Notes: generated from the sequence alone by a model not told the origin. A stretch of DNA of 14,886 nucleotides from Clostridiaceae bacterium UBA4839 (GCA_002400085.1 DHEX01000101.1:1-14886); one strand, 5' to 3'. Positions 5,526 through 13,460 are shown, numbered from the stretch's first letter. A program made the numbers and translations.

Positions 5526-7190
5526 CTATTTCATTTTAAATGAGCTCTTTAATGATACTATCCTATTGAAAACGAGCTTATCATTTGTTGTGTACTTTAT
5601 ATCAACATTAAAATATCCAACCCTCATGAACTGGAATTTATCCTGAGGCTTTGCATCCTTTAATGCTGGTTCAACAAAACCATTGACTATTTTCATAGAA
5701 TTTGGATTAATTCTATCCATAAAAGATTTTTCTTCACCATCATTTTCATCAAGAATAAGCGGTTCATAGAGCCTCATCTCAGCAGGTACAGCATGTTTTG
5801 CACTTACCCAATGGATAGTTCCCTTTACTTTTCTTCCTGTAAACCCTGTTCCACTCTTTGTTTCAGGATCATAAGTGCATCTTATTTCAATTACTTTCCC
5901 ATTTTCATCCTTTATAACTTCATTACACTTAATAAAATATGCTTCCATAAGTCTTACTTCATTTCCGGGAAATAGCCTGAAATACTTTTTGGGCGGGTTC
6001 TCCATAAAATCTTCTTCTTCAATGTACAGTTCTCTTGAAAATGGTACAAGGCGTTTCCCCATTTCAGGTATATTCGGGTTGTAATTAACTTCGAGCATTT
6101 CAACTTTATCCTCAGGATAATTTGTAATAACAATTTTAATGGGTCTTATAACTCCCATAACCCTTGGGCATTTTGCGCTCAAATCATCTCTAACGAAATG
6201 CTCAAGCATCTGTGAATCTACAGTACTGGTTGCTTTTGCAACACCTATCTCTCTGCAAAAATTTCTTATGGATTCAGGAGTGTATCCTCTTCTCCTAAGC
6301 CCTGCAATAGTAGGCATCCTTGGATCATCCCAACCATCAACTACTCCCTCATCAACAAGCTGCTTTAAGAACCTTTTACTCATAATTGTATTTGTAAGGT
6401 TAAGTCTTGCGAACTCTATCTGCTGTGGAATATGCTCCATTTCACATTCCCTTACAACCCAATCATAAAGAGGTCTATGATCTTCAAATTCAAGGGTGCA
6501 TATAGAATGTGTAATCCCCTCTATAGCATCTTCAATTGGATGTGCAAAGTCATACATAGGATAAACACACCATTTGTTCCCTGTTCTTTGGTGCTTAGTA
6601 TGAGATATTCTATATATTACAGGATCCCTCATATTAATATTAGGCGATGACATATCTATTTTAGCTCTTAAAACTTTTTCTCCATCACCAAATTCACCTT
6701 TTCTCATTCTTTCAAAAAGATCTAAATTTTCCTCAATAGATCTGTTCCTATAAGGGCTTTCTTTCCCCGGCACTGTCAGCGTACCTCTATATTCTTTGAT
6801 TTCATCAGCAGAAAGATCGCATACAAATGCTTTTCCCTTTTTAATAAGGAGAACTGCACGGTTATACATTTCTTCAAAATAATCAGAAGCAAAATGAAGT
6901 CCGTCCCATTCATATCCAAGCCATCTGATATCTTCCTTTATGGATTCAACGTATTCAGTATCCTCCTTTGTTGGATTTGTATCATCAAAACGAAGGTTAG
7001 TTTTCCCATTGAATTCATCAGCCAGCTCAAAGTTTAAAACTATTGATTTTGCATGACCTATATGAAGGCATCCATTTGGCTCTGGGGGAAAACGAGTAAT
7101 TATTTCTTTATGCTTACCAGATTTTAAATCCTCTATAACAATATTTCTTATAAAATTCGATGTACTAGATGTGCTGCTTTCCATCTTCAT
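5526..7190 (-). CDS. glnS: Glutaminyl-tRNA synthetase
   Basis: A full-length, 554-residue class I synthetase that charges tRNA-Gln with glutamine in the cytosol, the same length as the E. coli enzyme. It has the N-terminal FIRNIVIEDLKSGKH lead, RFPPEPNG and the HIGH motif at 43-46. The glutamine-pocket region (RFDDTNPTKEDTEYV) follows, then the KMSKS-equivalent IMSKR at 270-273 and DGWDDPRMPTIAGLRRRGY. Residues from about 350 form the beta-barrel anticodon-binding domains. This set is GlnRS-specific, not GluRS. Many Firmicutes instead make Gln-tRNA with GatCAB, so a direct GlnRS is an acquired feature seen in some clostridia. AGGAG precedes the ATG at 7190; a second in-frame ATG two codons later is less well placed. 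No T-box leader motif is visible upstream. Confidence 0.97.
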   Translation of the reverse strand: MKMESSTSSTSNFIRNIVIEDLKSGKHKEIITRFPPEPNGCLHIGHAKSIVLNFELADEFNGKTNLRFDDTNPTKEDTEYVESIKEDIRWLGYEWDGLHFASDYFEEMYNRAVLLIKKGKAFVCDLSADEIKEYRGTLTVPGKESPYRNRSIEENLDLFERMRKGEFGDGEKVLRAKIDMSSPNINMRDPVIYRISHTKHQRTGNKWCVYPMYDFAHPIEDAIEGITHSICTLEFEDHRPLYDWVVRECEMEHIPQQIEFARLNLTNTIMSKRFLKQLVDEGVVDGWDDPRMPTIAGLRRRGYTPESIRNFCREIGVAKATSTVDSQMLEHFVRDDLSAKCPRVMGVIRPIKIVITNYPEDKVEMLEVNYNPNIPEMGKRLVPFSRELYIEEEDFMENPPKKYFRLFPGNEVRLMEAYFIKCNEVIKDENGKVIEIRCTYDPETKSGTGFTGRKVKGTIHWVSAKHAVPAEMRLYEPLILDENDGEEKSFMDRINPNSMKIVNGFVEPALKDAKPQDKFQFMRVGYFNVDIKYTTNDKLVFNRIVSLKSSFKMK

Positions 7191-7243
7191 TTAAATTTCT
7201 CCTCTTTTCATCAATTATTTATATATCCAAACATATTTACAAT

Positions 7244-7272
7244 AGTATATAATAAAAATTCATTTTTTTCTA
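7244..7272 (-). promoter_or_regulatory. Possible promoter of glnS
   Basis: Minus-strand TATACT (7249-7244) with TAGAAA (7272-7267) 17 bases upstream. The -35 matches the consensus in four of six positions. The predicted leader is about 47 bases and has no T-box features. Confidence 0.4.
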
Positions 7273-7373
7273 CATCTACCATTTAAAAGTTGAGACGATT
7301 AATGAAAATCTATATTAAAACTAAATTAAATAATAATTTATACTTTTATCGTTAAATCAGTTAAAATACTTAC

Positions 7374-7414
7374 ATATGTTAATATAATATAGTAATATAG
7401 TTATATTAACATAT
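7374..7414. promoter_or_regulatory. 14-bp inverted repeat over the probable pspC-type promoter
   Basis: ATATGTTAATATAA (7374-7387) and its exact reverse complement (7401-7414), separated by 13 bases. The best -10 for the PspC-domain gene, TATAAT at 7383-7388, lies within the left arm; a weak TTAAAA (7361-7366) is 16 bases upstream of it. A repressor or activator dimer site is a reasonable reading. The AT-only sequence lowers confidence. Confidence 0.45.
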
Positions 7415-7462
7415 ATAACCTTTAATTTACTTAATTTTACTAAGATTGAGGGGGAGCTGTTT

Positions 7463-7654
7463 ATGAATAAGAAACTTTACCTATCTGATACTGATAAAAA
7501 ACTTGCAGGTGTATGTGGCGGCATTGCTGAATTCTTTGAAATCGATTCAACAATAATAAGATTATTATGGATAGCTTTTTCATTAGTATATGGCTCAGGT
7601 ATAATCGCATATATTATATTTGCATTAGTTATGCCCCATAAACCAAATTATTAG
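7463..7654 (+). CDS. Small PspC-domain membrane protein
   Basis: A 63-residue protein that is nearly all PspC domain. It opens with KKLYLSDTDKKLAGVCGGIA and then EFFEIDSTIIRLLWIAFSL, the standard family pattern. One clear membrane helix covers about residues 32-57 and the tail is MPHKPNY. In enterobacteria PspC anchors phage-shock regulation at the inner membrane. In Firmicutes small single-domain versions occur alone, and their role in envelope stress is inferred. AGGGGGAG at 7450-7457 supports the start. It is divergent from glnS, has a dyad-bearing promoter region, and is followed by a terminator-like hairpin. No PspA or LiaF partner is nearby. Confidence 0.88.
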   Translation: MNKKLYLSDTDKKLAGVCGGIAEFFEIDSTIIRLLWIAFSLVYGSGIIAYIIFALVMPHKPNY

Positions 7655-7699
7655 ATATACCATACACCCTCATATTTGACACTTATTCAAAACAAAGAT

Positions 7700-7741
7700 T
7701 CTTGGAATCTTCTTTAATAGGAAGCTCCAGGAATTTTATTT
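7700..7741 (+). terminator. Terminator after the pspC-type gene
   Basis: An interrupted stem: TCTTGGA (7700-7706) with TCCAGGA (7726-7732), and CTTC with GAAG inside. It is followed by ATTTTATTTTAT on the plus strand. Distance from the stop is about 45 bases. Confidence 0.55.
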
Positions 7742-7802
7742 TATATTAAAAATTGTATACTTTTTTTATTCTTTTGCGGCTTTTAAATTTTTTTCATAAA
7801 TG

Positions 7803-8456
7803 CTATAGCCTCAGAAATCCAAATATTATTAGCATTTGTGCTGCAACATAGGTAAGCATTACTAAAATACCTGAGTATTTATTTTTATGGACAAACATGC
7901 TGTATCCAAGAGTTGAATCGGATACAATAAATGCTATTGTACCTAAATATGATAAGAGCAGCTCATGCTTTCCGGATACAAATACAAATAAGCATGTAAT
8001 ACTTGTAAACAATATAACAAAGATATATGTAATGATTGCTGGCTTTAAATTCCCTATATTTTTACCTATTTTGCATATAATCTTATATGCACATATACCG
8101 TAAATAACATATGGTAATATTAACAAAGCAAACCATGGTGATACCTGTGGATTTTCACCTAAAGCTTTTATATATGCTATTGCATAAAAAATGTGGCCCA
8201 TTAAAAATGAAATAACTCCCATAGCAAAGCAATATTTCTTTTCATCAGGTAATAAAAAAACATCTCCCAAAAAGCCTGATACTAATGCAGCAATAACATA
8301 ATTATTTGGATTTTCAGCACAGGTTATGTAAAAAACAAGTAAAAGAGGCATAAGCAAAGATTTTGTTAAATATCTTTTATGTTTGTAGCCTTTCCAAACA
8401 TTAATAAGATCCCAAACAAAATCGGCAAGAAATATTAAAAGCACTAATTTATCCAT
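7803..8456 (-). CDS. YhhN family membrane protein (lysoplasmalogenase-like)
   Basis: A 217-residue protein with about eight hydrophobic segments and little soluble sequence. Family motifs are present: SGFLGDVFLLP in the third helix region, FLMGHIFYAIAY, and FIVSDSTLGYSMF near the end. The paired acids in GD and SDS are the candidate active-site residues. Characterised YhhN/TMEM86 members hydrolyse the vinyl ether bond of lysoplasmalogens. Many anaerobic clostridia make plasmalogens, so the substrate could be present, but the activity here is inferred. GGGGGG upstream supports the start at 8456. It lies 61 bases after the SDR gene on the same strand and may be the last gene of that transcript. 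Confidence 0.85.
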   Translation of the reverse strand: MDKLVLLIFLADFVWDLINVWKGYKHKRYLTKSLLMPLLLVFYITCAENPNNYVIAALVSGFLGDVFLLPDEKKYCFAMGVISFLMGHIFYAIAYIKALGENPQVSPWFALLILPYVIYGICAYKIICKIGKNIGNLKPAIITYIFVILFTSITCLFVFVSGKHELLLSYLGTIAFIVSDSTLGYSMFVHKNKYSGILVMLTYVAAQMLIIFGFLRL

Positions 8457-8517
8457 ACCCTTCCCCCCTAAATTTTAAAACTATACTGCCTATTTTCACT
8501 TTACCATAATATTTCCA

Positions 8518-9207
8518 TCATTTCCTTACTATTTTATGCTTTTGAGGCACCAAGGTTATATCTGTAATCACTGTACCGCTTTTTTGGGATAGAGCCATTT
8601 CTACAGCCTCGGCTACAGTTTCAGGACTTATATAAAAACCTTCTTCATCAGCTTCTTTAAAATTAGCATTATCATAAAAAGAAGTTTTGGTCATATCGGG
8701 ATGAATTGTTATAACCTTTACCCCGTACTTTCTTGTTTCTTCAAAAAGGCTTTCAGAAAAATGAGAAATACCTGCTTTAGTAGCACTATAAGCACATCCA
8801 TAGGTACTTATTTTTTTTGCTGTAATAGAGGATATATTTATAATAAATCCCTGGGACTTTTTTATATCCCTAAGAAGAATATTTGTAAGTATAAGAGGCG
8901 CTTCTAAGTTTGTAGCTACCATTGAATGTATTTTTGCTGGATTTAATTCCTCATGAGGGCCAAAAAATCCTACACCAGCATTGTTAACTAATATATATAT
9001 TTCTTCTTTGTTGATTTTTTTTACCTTTTCAACTAATTCATTTGTTTTGGTTATATCACAATTTACCTTTATAAAATTTTCATTGTCATATTGAGTTTTT
9101 GAAAAGTCTCTTGCAAATCCGTAAACCTTAAAACCCATGTTTACTAACTTTTCACATATTTTAAGTCCTATACCTGATGATGCCCCTGTAACTATTGCTG
9201 ACTTCAT
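8518..9207 (-). CDS. Short-chain dehydrogenase/reductase (classical SDR)
   Basis: A 229-residue Rossmann-fold oxidoreductase of classical SDR length. The cofactor loop TGASSGIG is at residues 8-15, with an arginine in the GFARD stretch after the second strand that favours NADP(H). NNAG follows. The catalytic Ser is in INISSITAKK and the YSATK stretch supplies Tyr and Lys. HPDMTKT is the usual strand after the active site. The substrate cannot be read from sequence. The start codon lies four bases after the stop of the radical SAM gene, whose last codons (GGAGGGG) provide its ribosome binding site, so the two are translationally coupled. It belongs to the nucleosidase/radical SAM transcript. 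Confidence 0.92.
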   Translation of the reverse strand: MKSAIVTGASSGIGLKICEKLVNMGFKVYGFARDFSKTQYDNENFIKVNCDITKTNELVEKVKKINKEEIYILVNNAGVGFFGPHEELNPAKIHSMVATNLEAPLILTNILLRDIKKSQGFIINISSITAKKISTYGCAYSATKAGISHFSESLFEETRKYGVKVITIHPDMTKTSFYDNANFKEADEEGFYISPETVAEAVEMALSQKSGTVITDITLVPQKHKIVRK

Positions 9208-9211
9208 TCAA

Positions 9212-10249
9212 TCACCCCTCCAGTGTAAATATTTTTTCTTTTTCTATGTACTTGCTAACCTTATCATAAACAAAATTTATCATATCCTCCGAATGTTTTT
9301 TTCTATAGCTTAAAACTCCATTGCTGCATTCAAATGGATATGCGAGAAGAAGGGAGGAAGGATATTCCTTTTGCATTTTTTTAAAATAATCCTTGGATAT
9401 TCTAAATACTCCTATACTTACATCAGAAATATTTTCCTTTGGTATAGATTCAAATACATAATCTATAAATTTTCCATATATCCTTTCAAAGGAATCAATA
9501 TATAAAAGAGGATCAAAACAAAGCCTGATTTTCCATCCCTTTGAAATAGCCTCCTTAATACTCTCTATTCTGCATTTAAGAGAAGGAGTATTTTTTTCAA
9601 AACGAGTTATAACTTCCTCTGGAGATAATGTCCAAGCAATATATACATTATTTAGGGGGGTAAAGCTTCCTAAAGCTTTAAAGTTTGCACTCTTTGTTCT
9701 TATTTCTATTTTTAAGTTTGGATTATTTTTAGCAAGTTCAATCCACATAGCTGTAAAACCTGTAATATTTTCAAGAGCTAAAAGATCACTATCATAAGAT
9801 ATACAAATGTAAAGAGGATGCTTTTTTAAAATATCTTCTACATTTTTTAATGTATCCTCAATATTTACAAAAATAACTATATTAGATGAAGGATACACTC
9901 CCCTAAGATAGCAATACTCGCAATCATAAATGCAGTTCATAATTGAAGAACTGTAGTAAAAATTAGAATTGCCAAAGTCATGGCATACTTCTGCTCCCTT
10001 ATATAAAAAGTTTTCTTTTTTAACAGCTAAAATAAGCTTTGGACTATTTTTTTGAGCAGAAAAGCTTTGGCAGCGCCTTGAGAATACCTCTTTATAACTA
10101 TTTATTTCTATAAATGTTGAATTTTTAAAATGTGATAGAATTTTCTTCGTAATTTCATGGTTTAAAGCTTCTTTTTCCACATATATATGAGAAAAATTAC
10201 AATTCCATAAGCTTGTTTTTAATTCTGCCAAAGCACATCTTCCCTTCAT
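9212..10249 (-). CDS. Spore photoproduct lyase-like radical SAM protein
   Basis: A 345-residue protein. The radical SAM cluster motif is CX3CX2C at Cys106, Cys110 and Cys113 in NCIYDCEYCYLRG. The N-terminus (HIYVEKEALNHEITKKIL) and the VNIEDTLKNVEDIL stretch after the cluster match the SPL family, which repairs spore UV thymine dimers. In SPL an essential Cys sits in an ACTSD-like motif; the matching place here reads ISYDSD, with tyrosine at 152 and the nearest cysteine at 149. It may therefore be an SPL-family enzyme with another substrate. The ATG at 10249 has no SD and overlaps the upstream gene by 53 bases. The in-frame TTG at 10231 follows purine-rich GAAGGGAAGA and may be the real start. 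Confidence 0.8.
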   Translation of the reverse strand: MKGRCALAELKTSLWNCNFSHIYVEKEALNHEITKKILSHFKNSTFIEINSYKEVFSRRCQSFSAQKNSPKLILAVKKENFLYKGAEVCHDFGNSNFYYSSSIMNCIYDCEYCYLRGVYPSSNIVIFVNIEDTLKNVEDILKKHPLYICISYDSDLLALENITGFTAMWIELAKNNPNLKIEIRTKSANFKALGSFTPLNNVYIAWTLSPEEVITRFEKNTPSLKCRIESIKEAISKGWKIRLCFDPLLYIDSFERIYGKFIDYVFESIPKENISDVSIGVFRISKDYFKKMQKEYPSSLLLAYPFECSNGVLSYRKKHSEDMINFVYDKVSKYIEKEKIFTLEG

Positions 10250-11027
10250 ATTTGGATTTACAATTAATATTTAAAAAAGGACTTAAGGCTTCTATAATTT
10301 CACCTTTCCGTACTTTATAAGCTTCCGCAAGTTTTAATAGCTCCACTGCCATGGCATTAGTAAGCTTCATATTATTGCCTAACTTTAAAATTAAATCCTC
10401 TTCATCCTCTGATAATATAGGCTCTTGTCTTAAATTAATTTTCGCTATTTCATTAATATAATTGCATATAACAGCCACAGAAGGATTTATTATTTCAGAT
10501 ACCTTTTCCTTTGTAATACCCTTTGTATTTAAAAAGTCCATCAATATTTTTATACACATAATTTGGTGAGGCGGAAGAAAAATTGAAGCTGCTTGGAAAA
10601 CTCCAGCCCCTTCCATATCAACTAAATCCCCCTGTACATTATCCTTTTCAGTTACCACATGAGAAAAGCTTTCAAGGGAAGCTTCTTTAAAAGGATGCTT
10701 AAACAGCATATCAGGATAAAAGCTTTTCTTATTATCATTGTTTATAATTTTATTACACAAAAATACTGTCCCAATTGGCAAACTTATTTTATCACTTCCA
10801 CCGCATATACCTATATTTACAAATATATCTGAAAAAGATGCATTATATTTTGTAAGTATGTAAGTTAAAGCTGAAGCTGAAGATATCATTCCCGTCCCTG
10901 TAATTATAAGTTTTATATCATCTTTCTCAAAAATTTGAAATTTAGAATTGTAAGTATCTTTTTTTAAATGAAGCTCTGATATAAATGGACTAGCTTCGCA
11001 GTACATAGCAATGGATATAAAAATCAT
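10197..11027 (-). CDS. MTA/SAH nucleosidase-like protein (nucleoside phosphorylase fold) with C-terminal extension
   Basis: A 276-residue protein. Residues 1-200 have the PNP/MTAN fold: AMYCEASPF with Glu11 aligning to the catalytic-loop glutamate of E. coli MTAN (Glu12), NIGICGG (71-77), VDMEGAG (136-142) that contacts the ribose, and KILMDFLN with Asp164 at the place of the catalytic aspartate. Active-site residues thus appear intact. MTAN cleaves methylthioadenosine, SAH and 5'-deoxyadenosine. About 75 residues (EPILSEDEEDLILKLGNNMK onward) extend past the usual end; this helical, charged tail is not recognised. Its stop lies inside the radical SAM gene. Since radical SAM enzymes can release 5'-deoxyadenosine, a product-clearing partner role is plausible inference. 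GGAAGG precedes the ATG. Confidence 0.78.
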   Translation of the reverse strand: MIFISIAMYCEASPFISELHLKKDTYNSKFQIFEKDDIKLIITGTGMISSASALTYILTKYNASFSDIFVNIGICGGSDKISLPIGTVFLCNKIINNDNKKSFYPDMLFKHPFKEASLESFSHVVTEKDNVQGDLVDMEGAGVFQAASIFLPPHQIMCIKILMDFLNTKGITKEKVSEIINPSVAVICNYINEIAKINLRQEPILSEDEEDLILKLGNNMKLTNAMAVELLKLAEAYKVRKGEIIEALSPFLNINCKSKYEGKMCFGRIKNKLMEL

Positions 11028-11059
11028 ACATTTCGCCTTCCTTGTATTTACTTATTTTT

Positions 11060-11088
11060 AGTGTAATTTATCGGAAATAATTTGTAAA
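11060..11088 (-). promoter_or_regulatory. Probable promoter of the nucleosidase-radical SAM-SDR transcript
   Basis: Minus-strand TTTACA (11088-11083), 17 bases, then TACACT (11065-11060), about 33 bases before the ATG at 11027. The -35 matches the consensus in five of six positions and the -10 in four of six. No sporulation-sigma motif was convincingly seen. Confidence 0.45.
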
Positions 11089-11140
11089 GCTCTATCAAGT
11101 GATTCTTAGACTCAGGTGGAGTTTGCTTATACAGATAAGC

Positions 11141-11170
11141 AAAAAAATTGCAGGTCCTTTATGAACCTGC
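11141..11170 (-). terminator. Terminator after the Trp-rich protein gene
   Basis: A six-bp GC-rich stem (GCAGGT with ACCTGC, 11150-11170) followed on the minus strand by AATTTTTTTG, a seven-T run. It lies 15 bases after the gene's stop. A second hairpin, TTTGCTTAT with ATAAGCAAA (11122-11143), follows and shares part of that run. Confidence 0.75.
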
Positions 11171-11184
11171 TGCATTTGTAAAAA

Positions 11185-11622
11185 TTAAATGCATATGAAT
11201 CTGTCAATTCTTCTCATGTCAACTCCAAAGTAAACCCAGCTGCGTCCATTCCATCTCCACCCTGCTACAGAGCGCCTTCCTACAAATGTAAGCCATGCCC
11301 AAAATCCTCTTCCATTATCTAGCCATATATAAACGAATCTATTTTTGCATGGTCTAATCCCTCCTGGCTCTACAGCCTTTATTCCCATACCTCCTGTCCC
11401 GGGTTTTTTAGGAACATATGATGGTGGTGATCCAATTGATGGCCCTTGTCCTGGAATACCTGGAGGTCCTGGCTTTCCTCCCGTAGGTGGAGGAAAAGGA
11501 GGCATTTGAAAACTTTGTCTAAAAGGGCACATAAGCGGACAAATAGTACAAGGCATCCCCTCTAAATCTTCAATTTCCTCATCACTTTCGTCTCTATAGC
11601 TATCAAAATCATCAAAATACAT
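11185..11622 (-). CDS. Proline/glycine-rich protein with a tryptophan-dense C-terminal domain, function unknown
   Basis: A 145-residue protein with three zones. Residues 1-22 are acidic (MYFDDFDSYRDESDEEIEDL). Residues 23-35 hold three cysteines (Cys25, Cys28, Cys32) in MPCTICPLMCPF. Residues 36-90 are rich in Pro and Gly with loose GPP/GIPGQG collagen-like steps. Residues 93-145 are aromatic and basic, with six Trp between 100 and 129 in FVYIWLDNGRGFWAWLTFVG and GWRWNGRSWVYFGVD. I recall similar C-terminal domains on hypothetical clostridial and bacillar proteins with variable linkers, but no function. There is no signal peptide or membrane helix. GGAGAGG precedes the ATG at 11622. It stands alone with its own terminator. 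A surface, coat or matrix role is only a guess from composition. Confidence 0.8.
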   Translation of the reverse strand: MYFDDFDSYRDESDEEIEDLEGMPCTICPLMCPFRQSFQMPPFPPPTGGKPGPPGIPGQGPSIGSPPSYVPKKPGTGGMGIKAVEPGGIRPCKNRFVYIWLDNGRGFWAWLTFVGRRSVAGWRWNGRSWVYFGVDMRRIDRFICI

Positions 11623-11696
11623 TTAATACCTCTCCTATAAAAACTACACAATATATAAATATGCAATTTTAACTTAAGAGGTGAATATAACGCCAT

Positions 11697-11744
11697 AAAA
11701 AAACTACCACTCTAACATATCATTTCTATTAGATATAATGGTAG
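11697..11744 (-). terminator. Terminator downstream of prfC
   Basis: An imperfect long stem with GCTACCATTATATC on one side and GATATGTTAGAGTGGTAG on the other (minus strand), ending in seven Ts (11703-11697). It lies about 100 bases past the prfC stop. Confidence 0.65.
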
Positions 11745-11840
11745 CTTCTTATTTTTATTTACAGATATTTCTTTTAATCTTCTGCGCTGCTTTATAGTTA
11801 GCCTTAAAATGTATAATATCAACTAATGATATAAATTCCT

Positions 11841-13460
11841 TTAATAATAGGACTTGCCACTATGCAATAAGACATCTTTTAACACTGCACCCTTATTTCT
11901 CTCCTCCACAGTCTTTATCGACCATTCATTTTGAAATAGCAATACAGGATTTTTATCCTTATCCTCAACTATTTTTGTATCCATTGTTATAGAAAAAGTA
12001 TCTGGATTAAATTTGTCCGCTTCAACCCAGCGAATATAACGATACGGAAGCCTTTCCATCTTAACATCAACATCATATTCATTTTTAAGACGATATTCCA
12101 ATACATCAAATTGAAGAACCCCTACAACGCCGATAATTAGTTCCTCAACTCCAGTGTTTGGTATTTTAAACACCTGAATTGTACCTTCCTCAGCTAACTG
12201 CGTAATCCCTTTAATAAATTGCTTTCGTTTTAGGGAATTAACAATAGATATTCTCGAAAAATACTCAGGAGCAAACTGCGGAATACCTTCATATTGTATT
12301 TTAGACTGATCTTCACAAAGGGTATCGCCTATTCTAAAAATACCTGGATCATGGATTCCAATAATATCACCAGGATAAGCTGTATCCACTATTACACGAT
12401 CCTGAGCCAAAAACTGCTGAGGCTGTGTTAACTTTACTTTTTTATTCCTCTGTACATGATTAACCACCATTCCCTTTTCAAATTTGCCAGAACAAATTCT
12501 AAGAAATGCAATTCTATCTCTATGTGAAGGATTCATGTTGGCTTGGATTTTGAAAATAAAGCCAGTGAAATTTTCTGATTCAGGATTAATCTTGCCTATA
12601 TTGCTTTCATATGCTCTAGGTGGTGTAGTTAAACTTAAAAAGGATTTTAAAAAAGTTTCCACACCAAAATTTGTAAGAGCGCTTCCAAAAAACACAGGTG
12701 TTAAGTCCCCATTTAATATTTGTTCACGATCAAAATCATTTCCAGCCGTATCTAGCAATTCAATATCATTTATAAGACGTTCATGAAGTTCCTCGCCTAT
12801 TAAATCAGTAAACTTTTTATCAGAAATGTCTCCCTTTATTACCTTAGCAATAGATTGTCCATGATTATTATCATCAAATAGCTCAATTTGCTTCTTTTGG
12901 CGATGATAAATTCCTTTAAAGTTCTTTCCCATACCAATTGGCCAATTCATAGGATATGAACGAATACCTAAAACTTGTTCTATTTCCTCTAATAGAGCCA
13001 GTGGATCTTTTCCCTGACGATCCATCTTGTTTATAAAAGTAAATATTGGAATTCCGCTCATCTTGCAAACGTGAAAAAGCTTTTTTGTCTGCTCTTCAAC
13101 ACCTTTTGCACAGTCAATAACCATGACAGCACTATCTGCCGCCATTAAAGTTCTGTAAGTATCTTCACTGAAATCCTGATGACCAGGTGTATCAAGTATA
13201 TTAATGCAATAATTATCATACTCAAACTGGAGCACACTTGATGTAACAGAAATACCTCTTTGTTTTTCTATTTCCATCCAATCAGATACTGCATATTTAT
13301 CAGCTCTTCTTGATTTAACAGAGCCTGCCTCACGAATGGCACCTCCGTACAATAGAAGTTTTTCCGTTAAAGTAGTCTTCCCAGCATCTGGGTGCGAGAT
13401 AATTGCAAATGTTCTTCTCCTTTGAACCTCTTGACTAAAGCTAAATTTATTTTCCGACAT
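11841..13460 (-). CDS. prfC: Peptide chain release factor 3 (RF3)
   Basis: A 539-residue translational GTPase that removes RF1/RF2 from the ribosome after termination, close to the family's usual length of about 530. The G domain has HPDAGKTT (P-loop, 23-30), RGISVTSS (switch I, from 68), DTPGH (90-94) and NKMD (144-147). The N-terminal RRRTFAIISHPDAGKTTLTE and AIREAGSVKSRR stretches distinguish RF3 from EF-G and LepA. The C-terminal two-thirds carry the beta-barrel domain and the RF3-specific domain ending in YRYIRW. AGGAAG precedes the ATG. It has its own promoter and a terminator with a T7 run, so it appears monocistronic. RF3 is non-essential in many bacteria. Confidence 0.97.
   Translation of the reverse strand: MSENKFSFSQEVQRRRTFAIISHPDAGKTTLTEKLLLYGGAIREAGSVKSRRADKYAVSDWMEIEKQRGISVTSSVLQFEYDNYCINILDTPGHQDFSEDTYRTLMAADSAVMVIDCAKGVEEQTKKLFHVCKMSGIPIFTFINKMDRQGKDPLALLEEIEQVLGIRSYPMNWPIGMGKNFKGIYHRQKKQIELFDDNNHGQSIAKVIKGDISDKKFTDLIGEELHERLINDIELLDTAGNDFDREQILNGDLTPVFFGSALTNFGVETFLKSFLSLTTPPRAYESNIGKINPESENFTGFIFKIQANMNPSHRDRIAFLRICSGKFEKGMVVNHVQRNKKVKLTQPQQFLAQDRVIVDTAYPGDIIGIHDPGIFRIGDTLCEDQSKIQYEGIPQFAPEYFSRISIVNSLKRKQFIKGITQLAEEGTIQVFKIPNTGVEELIIGVVGVLQFDVLEYRLKNEYDVDVKMERLPYRYIRWVEADKFNPDTFSITMDTKIVEDKDKNPVLLFQNEWSIKTVEERNKGAVLKDVLLHSGKSYY

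Noticed and set aside
5793..6650. Four plus-strand frames within glnS
   Set aside because: All are antisense to conserved GlnRS motifs.
7191..7462. T-box leader for glnS
   Set aside because: I looked for the conserved T-box sequence (AGGGTGG followed by ACCGCG) and a terminator pair on the minus strand and found neither.
12484..12786. Plus-strand 100-residue frame inside prfC
   Set aside because: Antisense to RF3 coding sequence; no independent support.
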